64,000 nucleotides of DNA from JACKBC01 sp041391125 (GCA_041391125.1 JAWKON010000010.1:1-64000); one strand, 5' to 3'; positions 45,786 to 55,429 are shown, counted from the first letter of the stretch. Notes: generated by a model from the letters alone, not told the origin. A program made the numbers and translations.

Positions 45786-46664
45786 TTGCCTAAACGTGGT
45801 CATTTCCCTGAATTGATTGTTGCCGCGGCGTCGGCTGTTTGGGGCCTATTGTGGATTCCCTTGCGGGCGTTTGATCAAGCCGGACTGGACCCCGGTTGGG
45901 TGATTGTGAGTCAGTTTGCGGCTCCGCTGATCTGCCTGCTGCCGCTGGCAATTGTGCGTTGGCGGCGGCACAACCCCGTAGGAATCGGGCAATTTTATAC
46001 AGGGCTTTTGGTGGGCGGGGGCGTGGTGCTTTACTGCGAGAGCCTGCTGCTGACCAGCGTGGTCAGAGCGCTGATTCTGTTTTACGTAATGCCGGCGTGG
46101 GGCACGCTGATCGAAGTAGGGCTGATGGGACGGTCTTTTTCACGCTGGCGCGGTTTTGCCCTCATATTGAGTTTGGGCGGCCTGTTTGCGATTCTTGGCG
46201 CCAGCAGCCCCGCTGCCTTCGGGCTAAACGCGGGCGATTTCATGGCACTGTTGGCCGGTATTGTCTTTACTTTTGGCGCCATGCGGGTGCGCCAGATGCC
46301 GCAGATATCCGTTTTTGAGCAGGTGTTTGCGTTTTTCTGCTGCGGTTCACTGGTGGCGTGGGGGCTCTCGACGCTGCCGCTGGCGGCGCTGGGACATCCC
46401 CCGGCAGTTGATTTGCTGATCACACTTGCCCCTTGGATTCTGTTGATGGCTGTCGGTATCTTGATTCCGGCCATGTGGGGAATCTATTGGGGGTCCCGCT
46501 TTGTCGACCCTGGTCGTCTCGGCATTGTGTTGCAGCTTGAGGCCGTGGTTGGCATCGGCAGCGCCGCTTTGCTCTCTGGAGAACCGTTTGGGGTGCGTGA
46601 AGCGCTGGGTACCGTACTGGTGATCAGCGCGGGATTGATGGAAGTGTTTGGCAATAGTGAGTAA
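45786..46664 (+). CDS. EamA/DMT-family transporter
   Basis: A 292-residue protein with about ten membrane segments in two EamA-like halves (ELIVAAASAVWGLLWIPLRA ... LILSLGGLFAILGA, then FMALLAGIVFTFGAMRVRQM ... GVREALGTVLVISAGLMEVF). The family exports metabolites such as amino acids or imports nucleotide sugars. The start is TTG at 45786, since no ATG lies before the first helix. It follows the hydantoinase genes and may export a product, but a terminator separates them. Confidence 0.8.
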   Translation: MPKRGHFPELIVAAASAVWGLLWIPLRAFDQAGLDPGWVIVSQFAAPLICLLPLAIVRWRRHNPVGIGQFYTGLLVGGGVVLYCESLLLTSVVRALILFYVMPAWGTLIEVGLMGRSFSRWRGFALILSLGGLFAILGASSPAAFGLNAGDFMALLAGIVFTFGAMRVRQMPQISVFEQVFAFFCCGSLVAWGLSTLPLAALGHPPAVDLLITLAPWILLMAVGILIPAMWGIYWGSRFVDPGRLGIVLQLEAVVGIGSAALLSGEPFGVREALGTVLVISAGLMEVFGNSE

Positions 46665-46671
46665 GTTCTCA

Positions 46672-46795
46672 ATGTCAGTAAGTTAAGCCTCATGGTGACC
46701 GCTTCAACTGCAACGCACGGCGGACTTACTCTGCGCGAGTTCATAAAATTTAGACGCCGTGCATCGCAGTCTCCGCTAACTTACTGGCGTTGAGT
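46672..46795. repeat. Family C inverted repeat
   Basis: AGTAAGTTAAGCC near the left and CTAACTTACTGGC at the right form outer arms; ACTGCAACGCACGGCGGAC and GACGCCGTGCATCGCAGT form the inner ones. Outer arms differ from those of other family C copies. Confidence 0.85.
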
Positions 46796-46817
46796 AATTT
46801 CTAGGGAGGATTTCAAT

Positions 46818-47492
46818 ATGCAGAGCCAATACGGCCACGTTTACAACCACGATCCGTGGGCGCACGATTATGATCAAAATGTGCAAAACGAAGCGGACCC
46901 CATCCGCACCGGCTATGAGGCCACGCTCAACTGGGTGATCGAACAGGCCGCTGTGCAGCCCACAGAACACGTGCTGGAATTGGGCTCCGGCACCGGCAAC
47001 CTGACCGTGCGCATTCCTGAATGTGGACAGATCACCTGCGTGGACCTGTCCGCCAATATGACGGCGCAAGCGCGTGCAAAGTTGGCGGGCCGCGCCAATA
47101 TTCACTTTGTGCAGGCGGACGTGCTGGCCTATCTGGCCGACGATAGCTTGCACGAATCTGAACCGCAGTTTGACGTGTTGGTCAGCACCTATACCATCCA
47201 CCACCTGACCGAGCCGGAGAAGCAGCAGATGTTTGCGCACATCCACCGGCGCTTGAAGCCCGGCGGCCGCGCCGTCTTTGGCGATCTGATGATTGCCGAC
47301 CAGGCTACGGAACCGCGCGTCCAGCAATATTTCCGCGATATTGGGCAGTCCGGCGTGGCGGAGGATATTGACGAAGAGTTCTTTTGGTATGTGGATGCGG
47401 CGCAGGCCGGGCTGGAAGCACTGGGCTTTCAGGTGCAGATCGAGCGCTTTTCTACACTGTCGTGGGGGATTGCGGCGCGGAAGAGTGCGTAA
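46818..47492 (+). CDS. Class I SAM-dependent methyltransferase
   Basis: A 224-residue methyltransferase. SAM motif I is VLELGSGTGNLTV, followed by ITCVDLSANMTAQARAKL, FVQADVLAYL, then FDVLVSTYTIHHL and LKPGGRAVFGDLMIAD. The start MQSQYGHVYNHDPWAHDYDQ resembles small-molecule methyltransferases of the Methyltransf_25 type. AGGGAGG precedes the ATG. The substrate is unknown. Confidence 0.9.
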   Translation: MQSQYGHVYNHDPWAHDYDQNVQNEADPIRTGYEATLNWVIEQAAVQPTEHVLELGSGTGNLTVRIPECGQITCVDLSANMTAQARAKLAGRANIHFVQADVLAYLADDSLHESEPQFDVLVSTYTIHHLTEPEKQQMFAHIHRRLKPGGRAVFGDLMIADQATEPRVQQYFRDIGQSGVAEDIDEEFFWYVDAAQAGLEALGFQVQIERFSTLSWGIAARKSA

Positions 47493-47865
47493 GTGGAGAA
47501 GGAAATGGTGAATTGCGAATTGTGAATGGTGAATGAGGCCGGCTACCCTCTTCCCGCGGTTCGCAATTTACCATTCACAATTTATCATTCATAATTTATC
47601 ATTCATAATTTCACCTTTGGCCCGCTCACATCAGGGCATTTGCAACCTCGTACAATTCTACCTTCAATCACTTCACCCCATCTCGTCCTCTCTGTATAAA
47701 CAGACCATCCCAAAACGTCATGAACGCCACCAGCCGCCATTGGCGCGGTTTTGGCACGGCGCGCCATCCGCATTGGCGCGTTGACGGCACGCGCCGCCTT
47801 TATGATAGAGCCATTCCTGCCAAACAACAGTAACAGGCTGCAACATCTAGAAAGGAGGAACCGTC
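47493..47865. repeat. Intergenic region with a snap-back repeat and a GC-rich stretch
   Basis: GGTGAATTGCGAATTGTGAA near 47508 faces CATTCACAATTTATCATTCA near 47572. Positions 47720-47833 hold a 37-codon open frame (MNATSRHWRGFGTARHPHWR...) rich in Arg/His with no ribosome site; it may be only a GC-rich structured leader of the next gene. No other gene is seen. Confidence 0.5.
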
Positions 47866-48114
47866 ATGCCAAGCCGTTATCATCTACGGGTGGCCGAAGC
47901 GCTGGATCCGGCGTGGGCCGCCTGGCTGGGCAATCTCACCGTGACGCGCGCTGCCGACGGCGCCACCACCATCACCGGCCTCTTTGCCACGCAAGAGCAG
48001 CTCTTTCAACTGCTCCACAAAATGGGCGAACTGGGTATGACGCTCCTGGCTGTGGAGATGACGCAGGAAGTTGATTGTGCGGCATCATCACGTAATATTC
48101 AAAGAACAGAGTAA
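47866..48114 (+). CDS. Small protein of unknown function
   Basis: An 82-residue protein: MPSRYHLRVAEALDPAWAAW, LGNLTVTRAADGATTITGLF, ATQEQLFQLLHKMGELGMTL. It has a strong ribosome site (AGAAAGGAGG). The pattern 'LTGLFATQEQLFQLLHKMGELGMTLLAV' (given in parts here) recurs in small Chloroflexota proteins that I cannot assign to a function; they resemble small ligand-sensing ACT-like folds, which is only a guess. Confidence 0.6.
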   Translation: MPSRYHLRVAEALDPAWAAWLGNLTVTRAADGATTITGLFATQEQLFQLLHKMGELGMTLLAVEMTQEVDCAASSRNIQRTE

Positions 48115-48174
48115 CTTTACAGGTGTTGCGTACTACGGTCCTCACCTTCATCTAGATACACGCGCGAGCGTCTT

Positions 48175-48206
48175 CCCCCTCCTCTCCACCTGTGGAGAGG
48201 AGGGGG
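48175..48206. repeat. Perfect 15-bp hairpin with 2-nt gap
   Basis: CCCCCTCCTCTCCAC-CT-GTGGAGAGGAGGGGG, between the small protein gene and the lipoprotein gene. The very GC-rich stem is followed by another G-rich tract. It may terminate or attenuate. Confidence 0.8.
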
Positions 48207-48261
48207 CCAGGGGGAGGAGAGGCCCGACCGGTATCGTCACAAATTCAGAAAGGAAATGAGC

Positions 48262-49152
48262 ATGTTTATCAATCAATTTCTCACGCGTACACTCCTGGGC
48301 GCCGTGGCCGGCGCGACCCTGCTGCTCAGCGGCTGTCAGCCCGTGCAGCCAGCCAGCGCGCCGGCGGCTGCGGTTGCTGAGGCTCCCTCGCTGCATCAAC
48401 TTAGCGTAACCGCCAATGGAACAGGCTACGAAGCGCCCGCCGAGGCTGCGGCCGGTTGGACCACGATTTCCTTGGCCAACCAGAGCGATGAAATGCGTCA
48501 GGCTTCCCTGCTGCGCTTTGCTGAAGGCAAAACCCTGGACGATCTGATGGCCTTGATGCAGAGCGGCGATGTGGCGGGAATTCCGGAGTGGCTGATTCCG
48601 GTGGGCGGTCCGGTGGGCGTGCTGCCGGGTATGAATGGCGCCGTCGCGCTGAACTTGACCGCGGGCGATTACATTATGCTGGACGCTGCGCCCGATGCCG
48701 GCGGTGTACCCGGCTTCGCCAAAGGCTATTTGGCGCCGCTGCACGTGACGGCCAGCACCGCCGCCACCGCTGAACCCGTCGCCGATTTGACGGTGACGCT
48801 GGCTGACTATGCCTTTGTTTTTGAGGAGGCCAGCATGGCCGCAGGCCGCCACACCATTCGCCTGGAAAACAGCGGCCCGCAAGAACCGCACGAGATCGCC
48901 ATTGTCAAGCTGGCGCAAGGCGCGACGTTGCAGGACTTTATGGCCGCCATATCTGGAGAAGGCCCGGTCGGCCCGCCTCCTGGCATGTCCATTGGCGGCA
49001 GCGGCCCCATTGCCATCAGTGAAGCGGCCTATGTGGATGTGGAACTGGAGGCGGGTGCTACCTACGGCCTGGTCTGCTTTCTGCCTTCAGCGCACAACCA
49101 CGGTCAGCCCCACTTTATGCTGGGCATGATGCGGGAGTTCACGGTCCAGTAG
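48262..49152 (+). CDS. Lipoprotein with two tandem cupredoxin-like repeats
   Basis: A 296-residue exported lipoprotein: signal LLGAVAGATLLLSGCQPVQP with the lipid-bearing Cys in LSGC. Two repeats follow, each with a beta-rich start and a conserved end: YEAPAEAAAGWTTISLANQS ... ARFAEGKTLDDLMALM-like (LLRFAEGKTLDDLMALMQSG) and FVFEEASMAAGRHTIRLENS ... IVKLAQGATLQDFMAAISGE. The second ends in GLVCFLPSAHNHGQPHFMLG, which resembles a type I copper site (Cys, His) of plastocyanin-like folds. The first has no such Cys/His set. ATG 48262 is chosen because AAAGGA is 8 bases upstream. Confidence 0.65.
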   Translation: MFINQFLTRTLLGAVAGATLLLSGCQPVQPASAPAAAVAEAPSLHQLSVTANGTGYEAPAEAAAGWTTISLANQSDEMRQASLLRFAEGKTLDDLMALMQSGDVAGIPEWLIPVGGPVGVLPGMNGAVALNLTAGDYIMLDAAPDAGGVPGFAKGYLAPLHVTASTAATAEPVADLTVTLADYAFVFEEASMAAGRHTIRLENSGPQEPHEIAIVKLAQGATLQDFMAAISGEGPVGPPPGMSIGGSGPIAISEAAYVDVELEAGATYGLVCFLPSAHNHGQPHFMLGMMREFTVQ

Positions 49153-49163
49153 GGGCATTGCCC

Positions 49164-49213
49164 GCTAATCAAAAAGGTGGACGGCACATGTGCCGTCCAC
49201 CTTTTTGATTAGC
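49164..49213. terminator. Perfect 50-bp palindrome, bidirectional terminator
   Basis: GCTAATCAAAAAGGTGGACG then GCACA, followed by the exact reverse complement. The A5 tract, GC stem and T5 tract give an intrinsic terminator on both strands between two convergent genes. The regulator's TAA stop lies in the right arm. Confidence 0.88.
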
Positions 49214-52200
49214 ATAAATCTTGTAGAAGCAGCAGTTCCTCCAGCGTCCACTGGGCGGCCTGCTGCTCCGCCTCTGCGAGCTGCGCGGGCTGGATTTCGG
49301 TGCGCAGGTCGTCGAGGGTAGGTATGAGTTCGTTGGCCAGATAACCGGCCATGGCCGAGTGGTTGATGGCAAAGGTCAGCAAGGCCACAGCCGTGGACAG
49401 ATTGCCGCGCTTGGCCTCCACTTTACCAAGAATGCCCAACCCAAACACGCTGATTTGCGCCATTTCCGAACCGGCCAGGGAAATGCCGGTTTGGGCGCGC
49501 GTTTCGGCCTCCTCAAGGCGCCCCAATTCAACCAGCGTGCCGGCAATCGAACAGTGATTGACCGCCAGGTCCCACTGATGCCCCGTTTCCTCCTCATAAC
49601 CGGCTGCTTCCAACTTCATGGCCAATGCCTTTTCATGGTCACCCAGCGCGCCCCAGGCGCTGGCCAAATTATGCAGGGAAGAACCGATGCCCCAGACGTG
49701 TTTGCGGGCGACAAACTTTGCATACGCCTGTTCGCCATATTCAATGGAACGGTGATATTCCTTCTTGGCAAAGGCAATGGAAGCGACTGTAGCCAGCCGC
49801 ATGGCAATGCTGATTTCGTTGTTGATGCTTTGCGCAAGCGCCAATCCCCGGAGCGCATGTTCTTCAGCCAAGTCAAGCTCATCTTGCATCCACTCCACAA
49901 TCGCCAGGCTGTTGAACATGGAGCCCAATAGGAATGGGTCGTCCAATTGCTGGCCAAGATGGATCGCTTCCGCCAACTGCGCCCGCGCCTCGTCATATTT
50001 GCCCTGATATTCGCTATTGACACCGGCGCGATAGAGCGCCAGCGCTTGCAGCGGCACATGTTGGAGCCGACGGGCAGCGTCCACACAGCGTTCCAAAATC
50101 TGGGCCGCGCGCGTATTGTCTCCCGTACGCACGGAAAGGCTGCCGTGGGCGCAATGAATCCAAACCAGCGCCTCACTTTCGAGCGGATGGTGGGCCAACC
50201 TGTGGACGGCTTCGGCAAAGAGGACATGGCCATGGGCAAATTCACCCGCCTGCTGGAAATAGCGTTCCCAGCCCGGGCAAAACCGCGCGATAAGCGGCAG
50301 CTCTTCGTGTTCCAACATCCATTGCCAGGCGGCGTGCAAATTCTCAAAATCGGCCCGGATCTGCTGGATGGCGCGGGCGTCGTGGCCGCTTTTCAGATCC
50401 GAATCGCACTGCTCAATCAAAGTGGTAAAGAAGTGGGCATGCTCGGTTCGGGTCTGCTGTTGTATGGCCGGTTGGGCAGCCAGCTTTTCGGCGCCAAATT
50501 GGCGCAGCAATTCGTGGATCACAAAGCGGCCTGCGCCTGTGCGCCGCAGCAGCGATTTGTCGACCAGCATGGACAAAATGGGCAAGGTGGCGCCGGTGAC
50601 GCGCTGCGCCGCCTCCCGCGTGCAGCCGCCGCGGAAGAGCGAAAGGCGGGCAAAGGCGCTCTGCTCCGGCGGGCTGAGCAACTGCCACGAGTGGTTGAAG
50701 ACGGCGGCAATACTGCGGTGGCGCGCCGGCAGGTTGTGCGCCGTGGCGACGAGAAACTCGATGCTCTGGCCAATTTCGGCGGCAATTTCGGCGCAGGTCA
50801 ACATGCGCACCCAGGCCGCGGCCAGGTCAATGGCCAGCGGCATGCCCTGCACCAACTGGCAGATTTGCAGCACCGCGGCTTGATTCTCCGCCGTGAGCGC
50901 AAAGGCGCGGTCGGCGCGCTGGGCGCTCTGCCGGAAGAGGCGGATGGCGTCATACGCGTCCAACGCCGGATCGGGCCCGCTTTCGCGGCCGCTGGCGGTG
51001 TGATCAACCGTGGCCGGGAAAGGCATCCCCAGCAGATTAAAGACCGTCTCGCCGTGCAGATTGAGCCGTTCGCGCGAGGTGACCAGGGCGGCGACAGCGT
51101 TTGCGTGCAGCAGCAGTTCATCAAAAAGTTGGGCTAAGGTGGAAGCGTTGGCAGCCGTGAGCAACTGCTCCACGTTGTCAAACACGATGAGCATCTGCTT
51201 GTTGTTCAGATATTCGATTAACTGTGCGAGCAGCGGTTGGCCGCCCGCCAGATTCACCTCCAGCCCCTTGGCCAGCGTAGAGATGAGCAATTCGCCATCC
51301 TCGACCGCCGTCAAATCGACAAAGTGGACGCCGTCGCGCCAGCGGTCGGCAGCAGTTTGCTGATGCGCCATTTGCAGCGCCAGGCGCGTTTTGCCAATGC
51401 CGCCGGGGCCGGTAATGGTTATCAGCCGGTGGTCGCCGCTGTTTAGCAGGGCGGCGATTTCGCCCAATTCATGGGCGCGGCCGATAAAGGGAGTGAGGTG
51501 GGCGGGGAGAGGTGATTGGGTGATTGGGTGATTGGGTGATTGGGGTGCTTCGTGAATTTCCGATGCTGTGCCTGATGATGTTGGGAAATCACCGGTGCGG
51601 ATCTGTTCGTAGAGGGCGGTGGTTTCGGGGGCGGGGGGTGCGTCCAGCTCTTGGGCCAGCCGTTGTTTGCATTCCTGATATTGGCGATAGGCCGCGCTGA
51701 GGTCGCCGGCGGCGGCGTGCAGTTCCATCAGGCGGCGGTGGGCGGCTTCGTCCAGCGGATCGAGCGCCAGCCAGCGGGCGGCATGGGCCAGGGCTTGCGC
51801 GGCATCCTGATGGGCGGCGGGTTGGGAAAGCTGTTCCAGCGCCCAGGCCAATTCACGCCGCAGCGCGCCCGCTTCAAAGCGTTGCCACTCTTCAAAATCG
51901 GGCGCGTCATCCAGTGCAAAACCAGACATGAAGTCAGCCTGCGCCAATTCGACCGCCGCCCGCAACGGCGTCTGCGGATCTGTGTTTGCAGCGCGGGCGG
52001 CAGCCATATGGTCGCGAAAGATCAATATGTCCACCTGCAGACCAGGCGCCCCGCTAAGCACGACGTTGTTGCGGTCGGCATCCACCCATTGCGCGCCTAG
52101 CGCTCGGTTCAGCGTCGAAAGCGCGCGGCGCAATTCGCTGCGCGCGCCGGCCTCATCATATGCGGGCCAGAGCAGGGCGGCCAAATGGGCGCGGCTGTGG

Positions 52201-52331
52201 CGACGCTGGGTGGCCGCCAGATAGGCCAACAGCGCCACGGCGTTGCGCCGACCGATGTGAATGAGTTGGTGATTCAAAGTGACTGTAGGCGGGCCCAAAA
52301 GGGTAATGGCAAGGATTGAATCTGATTTCAT
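49209..52331 (-). CDS. AfsR/SARP-like regulator: BTAD, NB-ARC ATPase and TPR domains
   Basis: A 1040-residue signalling regulator. Residues 1-100 are a winged-helix DNA-binding domain (LLGPPTVTLNHQLIHIGRRN, AALLWPAYDEAGARSELRRA), 100-260 a BTAD domain (FEEWQRFEAGALRRELAWAL, AYRQYQECKQRLAQELDAPP), and 295-560 an NB-ARC/STAND ATPase with Walker A GPGGIGKTRLALQM and Walker B LIVFDNVEQLL. The C-terminal 450 residues are TPR-like repeats. Such proteins turn on targets after ligand sensing. The ATG at 52331 is chosen because the family start LAITLLGPP follows. It is divergent from the secreted protein gene at 52481. Confidence 0.92.
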   Translation of the reverse strand: MKSDSILAITLLGPPTVTLNHQLIHIGRRNAVALLAYLAATQRRHSRAHLAALLWPAYDEAGARSELRRALSTLNRALGAQWVDADRNNVVLSGAPGLQVDILIFRDHMAAARAANTDPQTPLRAAVELAQADFMSGFALDDAPDFEEWQRFEAGALRRELAWALEQLSQPAAHQDAAQALAHAARWLALDPLDEAAHRRLMELHAAAGDLSAAYRQYQECKQRLAQELDAPPAPETTALYEQIRTGDFPTSSGTASEIHEAPQSPNHPITQSPLPAHLTPFIGRAHELGEIAALLNSGDHRLITITGPGGIGKTRLALQMAHQQTAADRWRDGVHFVDLTAVEDGELLISTLAKGLEVNLAGGQPLLAQLIEYLNNKQMLIVFDNVEQLLTAANASTLAQLFDELLLHANAVAALVTSRERLNLHGETVFNLLGMPFPATVDHTASGRESGPDPALDAYDAIRLFRQSAQRADRAFALTAENQAAVLQICQLVQGMPLAIDLAAAWVRMLTCAEIAAEIGQSIEFLVATAHNLPARHRSIAAVFNHSWQLLSPPEQSAFARLSLFRGGCTREAAQRVTGATLPILSMLVDKSLLRRTGAGRFVIHELLRQFGAEKLAAQPAIQQQTRTEHAHFFTTLIEQCDSDLKSGHDARAIQQIRADFENLHAAWQWMLEHEELPLIARFCPGWERYFQQAGEFAHGHVLFAEAVHRLAHHPLESEALVWIHCAHGSLSVRTGDNTRAAQILERCVDAARRLQHVPLQALALYRAGVNSEYQGKYDEARAQLAEAIHLGQQLDDPFLLGSMFNSLAIVEWMQDELDLAEEHALRGLALAQSINNEISIAMRLATVASIAFAKKEYHRSIEYGEQAYAKFVARKHVWGIGSSLHNLASAWGALGDHEKALAMKLEAAGYEEETGHQWDLAVNHCSIAGTLVELGRLEEAETRAQTGISLAGSEMAQISVFGLGILGKVEAKRGNLSTAVALLTFAINHSAMAGYLANELIPTLDDLRTEIQPAQLAEAEQQAAQWTLEELLLLQDLC

Positions 52332-52480
52332 AATACGCTTGGCACGGATTTGGCACGGTGGAACCGGCAAAATGGTCTGAATGTGGTACGGGGCTTGGGT
52401 ACAATGTGGGTGTCAACGTCGCATAACAATACCGCTCCAAGTATAAACCGAAATAGCAGATTCAAAAAAGGAGTCGATAG

Positions 52481-55429
52481 ATGTATTCTCAAACCCGTAC
52501 TCACTTCCTCTTGCGTACACTGTGCTTGTTTATGGCGGCGGCCTGCATTGGCGCCTTTATGCTGGCCGGGCTGGGTTCGCCCGCTCTTTTCGCCGTTCCT
52601 GTGGCTGAAGCCGCTGCCGGTGCGCCCAACGCGGCTGGCACAATTGCCTACGTTGCGGAGGGCGCCATCCGGCTGATTGACGCCGACGGCGCCAATGATC
52701 GGCTGCTCTGGCAGCTTCCCGACCCGACCAATCAGCGCATCACCGACGTGGATTGGAGCCCGGATGGAACCCGGCTGGCCTTTGCTTCGGATCATGAATC
52801 GACCTGCTCATTCTATCGGTCGGATATCTATTCGATTCGGGTGGATGGCAGCGATTTGCGCCGTTTGACCAATAGCCCAAGCTGTGGAGAACTGGCGGGC
52901 TTCCCCAAGGGCAGCGTGCAGGTGACCATCAAGAATGAATTGACCGAGTCGCTCTTTCTGCTCTATGTGGAGGGCGCGGCCAACGCCGTGGAGCTGCCCA
53001 TCCCGCCGGGCACACAGGGTACAGTCACGGTTGACAATGTGGCCGACTTTGGCGACGGCGTTCTGCAGCAAGTGGTCATCTTTCAAACTGAAGAGAACAA
53101 CTGGATCGCACCCTCGGTGACGGTGGATGTAAAAGCGGGAGAAACCGTCGCTGCATCTGACCGCTTTGTCATTAGCAACAGCACCGCGGCCCGCTCTTTT
53201 GGCGCCTATTCACCCAGTTGGCGGCGGGATGGAGCGACCGTGGCTTTTGCCCTCAGCACCATTGGCGGCTACCAGATTTCCGCCAACCCCTCCGTGGCGG
53301 AACCGGCCACGGCCCTTTTCCCCGATGCCTCCATCTTTGGCACAAATCTGGCCATGTCGCCGGTGGACGAGCAGGTGCTGCTTTACAGCTATCCGATGAT
53401 CAGTTTGGGTACGGTGGGCGATTCTGCCAGCGTGAGCAATATTCTGGAACTGACGGGCAGCCTTTACGGCATGGATTGGCTGACCGATGGCAGCGGCATG
53501 GTGGGGGCGGAAGCGCTCGGCTTGGGCAATACCCATGCCAATATCTGGCGTTACACCTTTGGCGCCAATGATATTGTCAACTTGACCAACTTTAACGATG
53601 AAAACCGCGGCTATGCCTTTAACCCCAGCGTCTCGCCCGATGGCGCCGAGATTGTCTTTAACTATGCACCGACCGGCGATGCGCCGGCCGAACTGTACAT
53701 GATGGATATCGATGGCGGCAACGTACGCTCGCTGGGCGTCAGCGGGCTTTATCCAGACTGGGGGATGCCCAGCCAGGGCGGCCAGCCCACGCCAACGCCT
53801 AGTCCTATGCCGACCGGTCAGCCCACGCCGACCCCCACGCCAGCGGGCGGTCAGTTTACGGTGGATAGCGGCTTTCGCCCTAATCCGCAAGGATATGCGT
53901 TTGAAAACTGGGGCGGTCAGCTCTATGATAATTCTACGGACCTAAATGCGGCGTCGCTGATTCGGCTCTTTGGCGCCGCCAACGTGTGTCAGGTCGGAAC
54001 GACGGCCAACGATTGTGTGTTGACCGCCGCCGCCCGCAAATGGCGTGAGGAGCAGTTGCAAGGCATGTATAACGGCCACTGTGCCGGATTTGCGGCGACC
54101 AGCCAGCGCTTCTTTGCCGGCTACGATCTGGTTGGCAACTATCAGAGCGATACGGCCAGCGTTTTTGACTTGCAGCCCAGCGAAGCGGTGCGCAACCACA
54201 TTGCCGAATGGGCGACCGTGCAGAGCTTGACGCCTGCCAACGGCAACAGCGATGGCTGGCTGGTGCAATATGGCGACGGTACAAAGCCCTCGCAAGTGCT
54301 TTCGTTGATTCATGCGCAATTGCAGAACAACCCCAACGAGCTTTTTTACCTGGGCATCCGCATGGAAGGACAAGGGGGACACGCAGTCAATCCATATGCC
54401 ATCGCCAACAAGGGCAACGGCATCTATTGGCTCTATGTCTATGACAACAACTGGCCAGGCGCCGAACGCTACCTCATCTTTGATACTAATCAGGAAACCT
54501 GGCTCTATAATTTTGGGGCCATTAACCCTGGTCAAGCGCAGGGCGCCTGGTGGGGCGACGCCCAAACTGGCACGCTGCGTCTGCGCTCGGCCACGGTATT
54601 GAACAGTGGTGGCTGGGTCTGCCCCTTCTGTGGTCAAGCTGAACCCAACCCTGGCCAGACGCCGGTCGACTATCAGGTGCAGTTTCAGATGTTCGGCGCC
54701 GGCAAGATGCTGATTGTGGACCAACAAGGGCGTATGGTGGGCTGGGATTTTAACAACAGCCAATATGTTAACCAAATCAGCGATAGCAGCGTGGATCAGA
54801 TCGACAATGGCACCGGCGTTCAGTTGCCGCCCATTTACACTCTGCCCGCCACTGATTCACCAGACCCTTACATTGTCTACTTCAGCGGCGATACGCTGAG
54901 CGAAGTGGTCGATGCCGATCTGATGATGGCGGCGCCCGGTTTTGTGGTGGGATTGGAATATGTGCAGATCAATCCCGGTCACGATCTGCTAACCACTATC
55001 AGCCCTGATGGCCGGCAGATCACCTTTAACGCTAGCGAAGAGGGTACGTATGCCCCTGACATCTACTTCGCCCTGGAGCCCGATGCCAACGGGGACAGCT
55101 ATCTCTTTGGCGTGGGCGGGTTCACCCTTTCATCCCTTAAGACGGTGACCGTCACGTTGGATTTTGAAAACGGGCTGCTCTACTTTAATGATGACGATGG
55201 CGCGGCCGATGTCTATGCCATTCTGGTAGTGCGCATTCGGGCTGATGGTGAAGTGGAATACTTTATGAACGAGAGCGTCATGTTGGATGCTGAATCAGAC
55301 GCCGCCATGAATTACGGCGCTTGGGATGGCGAGAACGCCATGCCCATCATCATTGATGGAGAAACGCAGAACTTTGACAACGAGCAGACGAGCGTCAATG
55401 TCTATTTACCATTGGTGAAGAAAGAATAA
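52481..55429 (+). CDS. Secreted beta-propeller protein with papain-like Cys/His/Asp domain
   Basis: A 982-residue exported protein. A signal peptide covers about residues 1-45. Residues 50-430 carry TolB-like propeller blades (DVDWSPDGTRLAFASDHEST, VDGSDLRRLTNSP, NPSVSPDGAEIVFNYAP). A Pro/Thr linker lies near 440-465. Residues about 480-720 form a domain with QGMYNGHCAGFAATSQRFFA (Cys534), MEGQGGHAVNPYAI (His634) and YWLYVYDNNWPGAE (Asp655), the order of a papain-like cysteine peptidase or transglutaminase. The C-terminus (VDYQVQFQMFGAGKMLIVDQ ... VNVYLPLVKKE) is beta-rich. AAAAAGGAG precedes the ATG. The peptidase call is inferred from motif order only. Confidence 0.7.
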   Translation: MYSQTRTHFLLRTLCLFMAAACIGAFMLAGLGSPALFAVPVAEAAAGAPNAAGTIAYVAEGAIRLIDADGANDRLLWQLPDPTNQRITDVDWSPDGTRLAFASDHESTCSFYRSDIYSIRVDGSDLRRLTNSPSCGELAGFPKGSVQVTIKNELTESLFLLYVEGAANAVELPIPPGTQGTVTVDNVADFGDGVLQQVVIFQTEENNWIAPSVTVDVKAGETVAASDRFVISNSTAARSFGAYSPSWRRDGATVAFALSTIGGYQISANPSVAEPATALFPDASIFGTNLAMSPVDEQVLLYSYPMISLGTVGDSASVSNILELTGSLYGMDWLTDGSGMVGAEALGLGNTHANIWRYTFGANDIVNLTNFNDENRGYAFNPSVSPDGAEIVFNYAPTGDAPAELYMMDIDGGNVRSLGVSGLYPDWGMPSQGGQPTPTPSPMPTGQPTPTPTPAGGQFTVDSGFRPNPQGYAFENWGGQLYDNSTDLNAASLIRLFGAANVCQVGTTANDCVLTAAARKWREEQLQGMYNGHCAGFAATSQRFFAGYDLVGNYQSDTASVFDLQPSEAVRNHIAEWATVQSLTPANGNSDGWLVQYGDGTKPSQVLSLIHAQLQNNPNELFYLGIRMEGQGGHAVNPYAIANKGNGIYWLYVYDNNWPGAERYLIFDTNQETWLYNFGAINPGQAQGAWWGDAQTGTLRLRSATVLNSGGWVCPFCGQAEPNPGQTPVDYQVQFQMFGAGKMLIVDQQGRMVGWDFNNSQYVNQISDSSVDQIDNGTGVQLPPIYTLPATDSPDPYIVYFSGDTLSEVVDADLMMAAPGFVVGLEYVQINPGHDLLTTISPDGRQITFNASEEGTYAPDIYFALEPDANGDSYLFGVGGFTLSSLKTVTVTLDFENGLLYFNDDDGAADVYAILVVRIRADGEVEYFMNESVMLDAESDAAMNYGAWDGENAMPIIIDGETQNFDNEQTSVNVYLPLVKKE

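Noticed and set aside
47720..47833. 37-codon frame MNATSRHWRG
   Set aside because: No ribosome site, very Arg/His-rich, inside a GC-rich structured leader; not supported as a gene.
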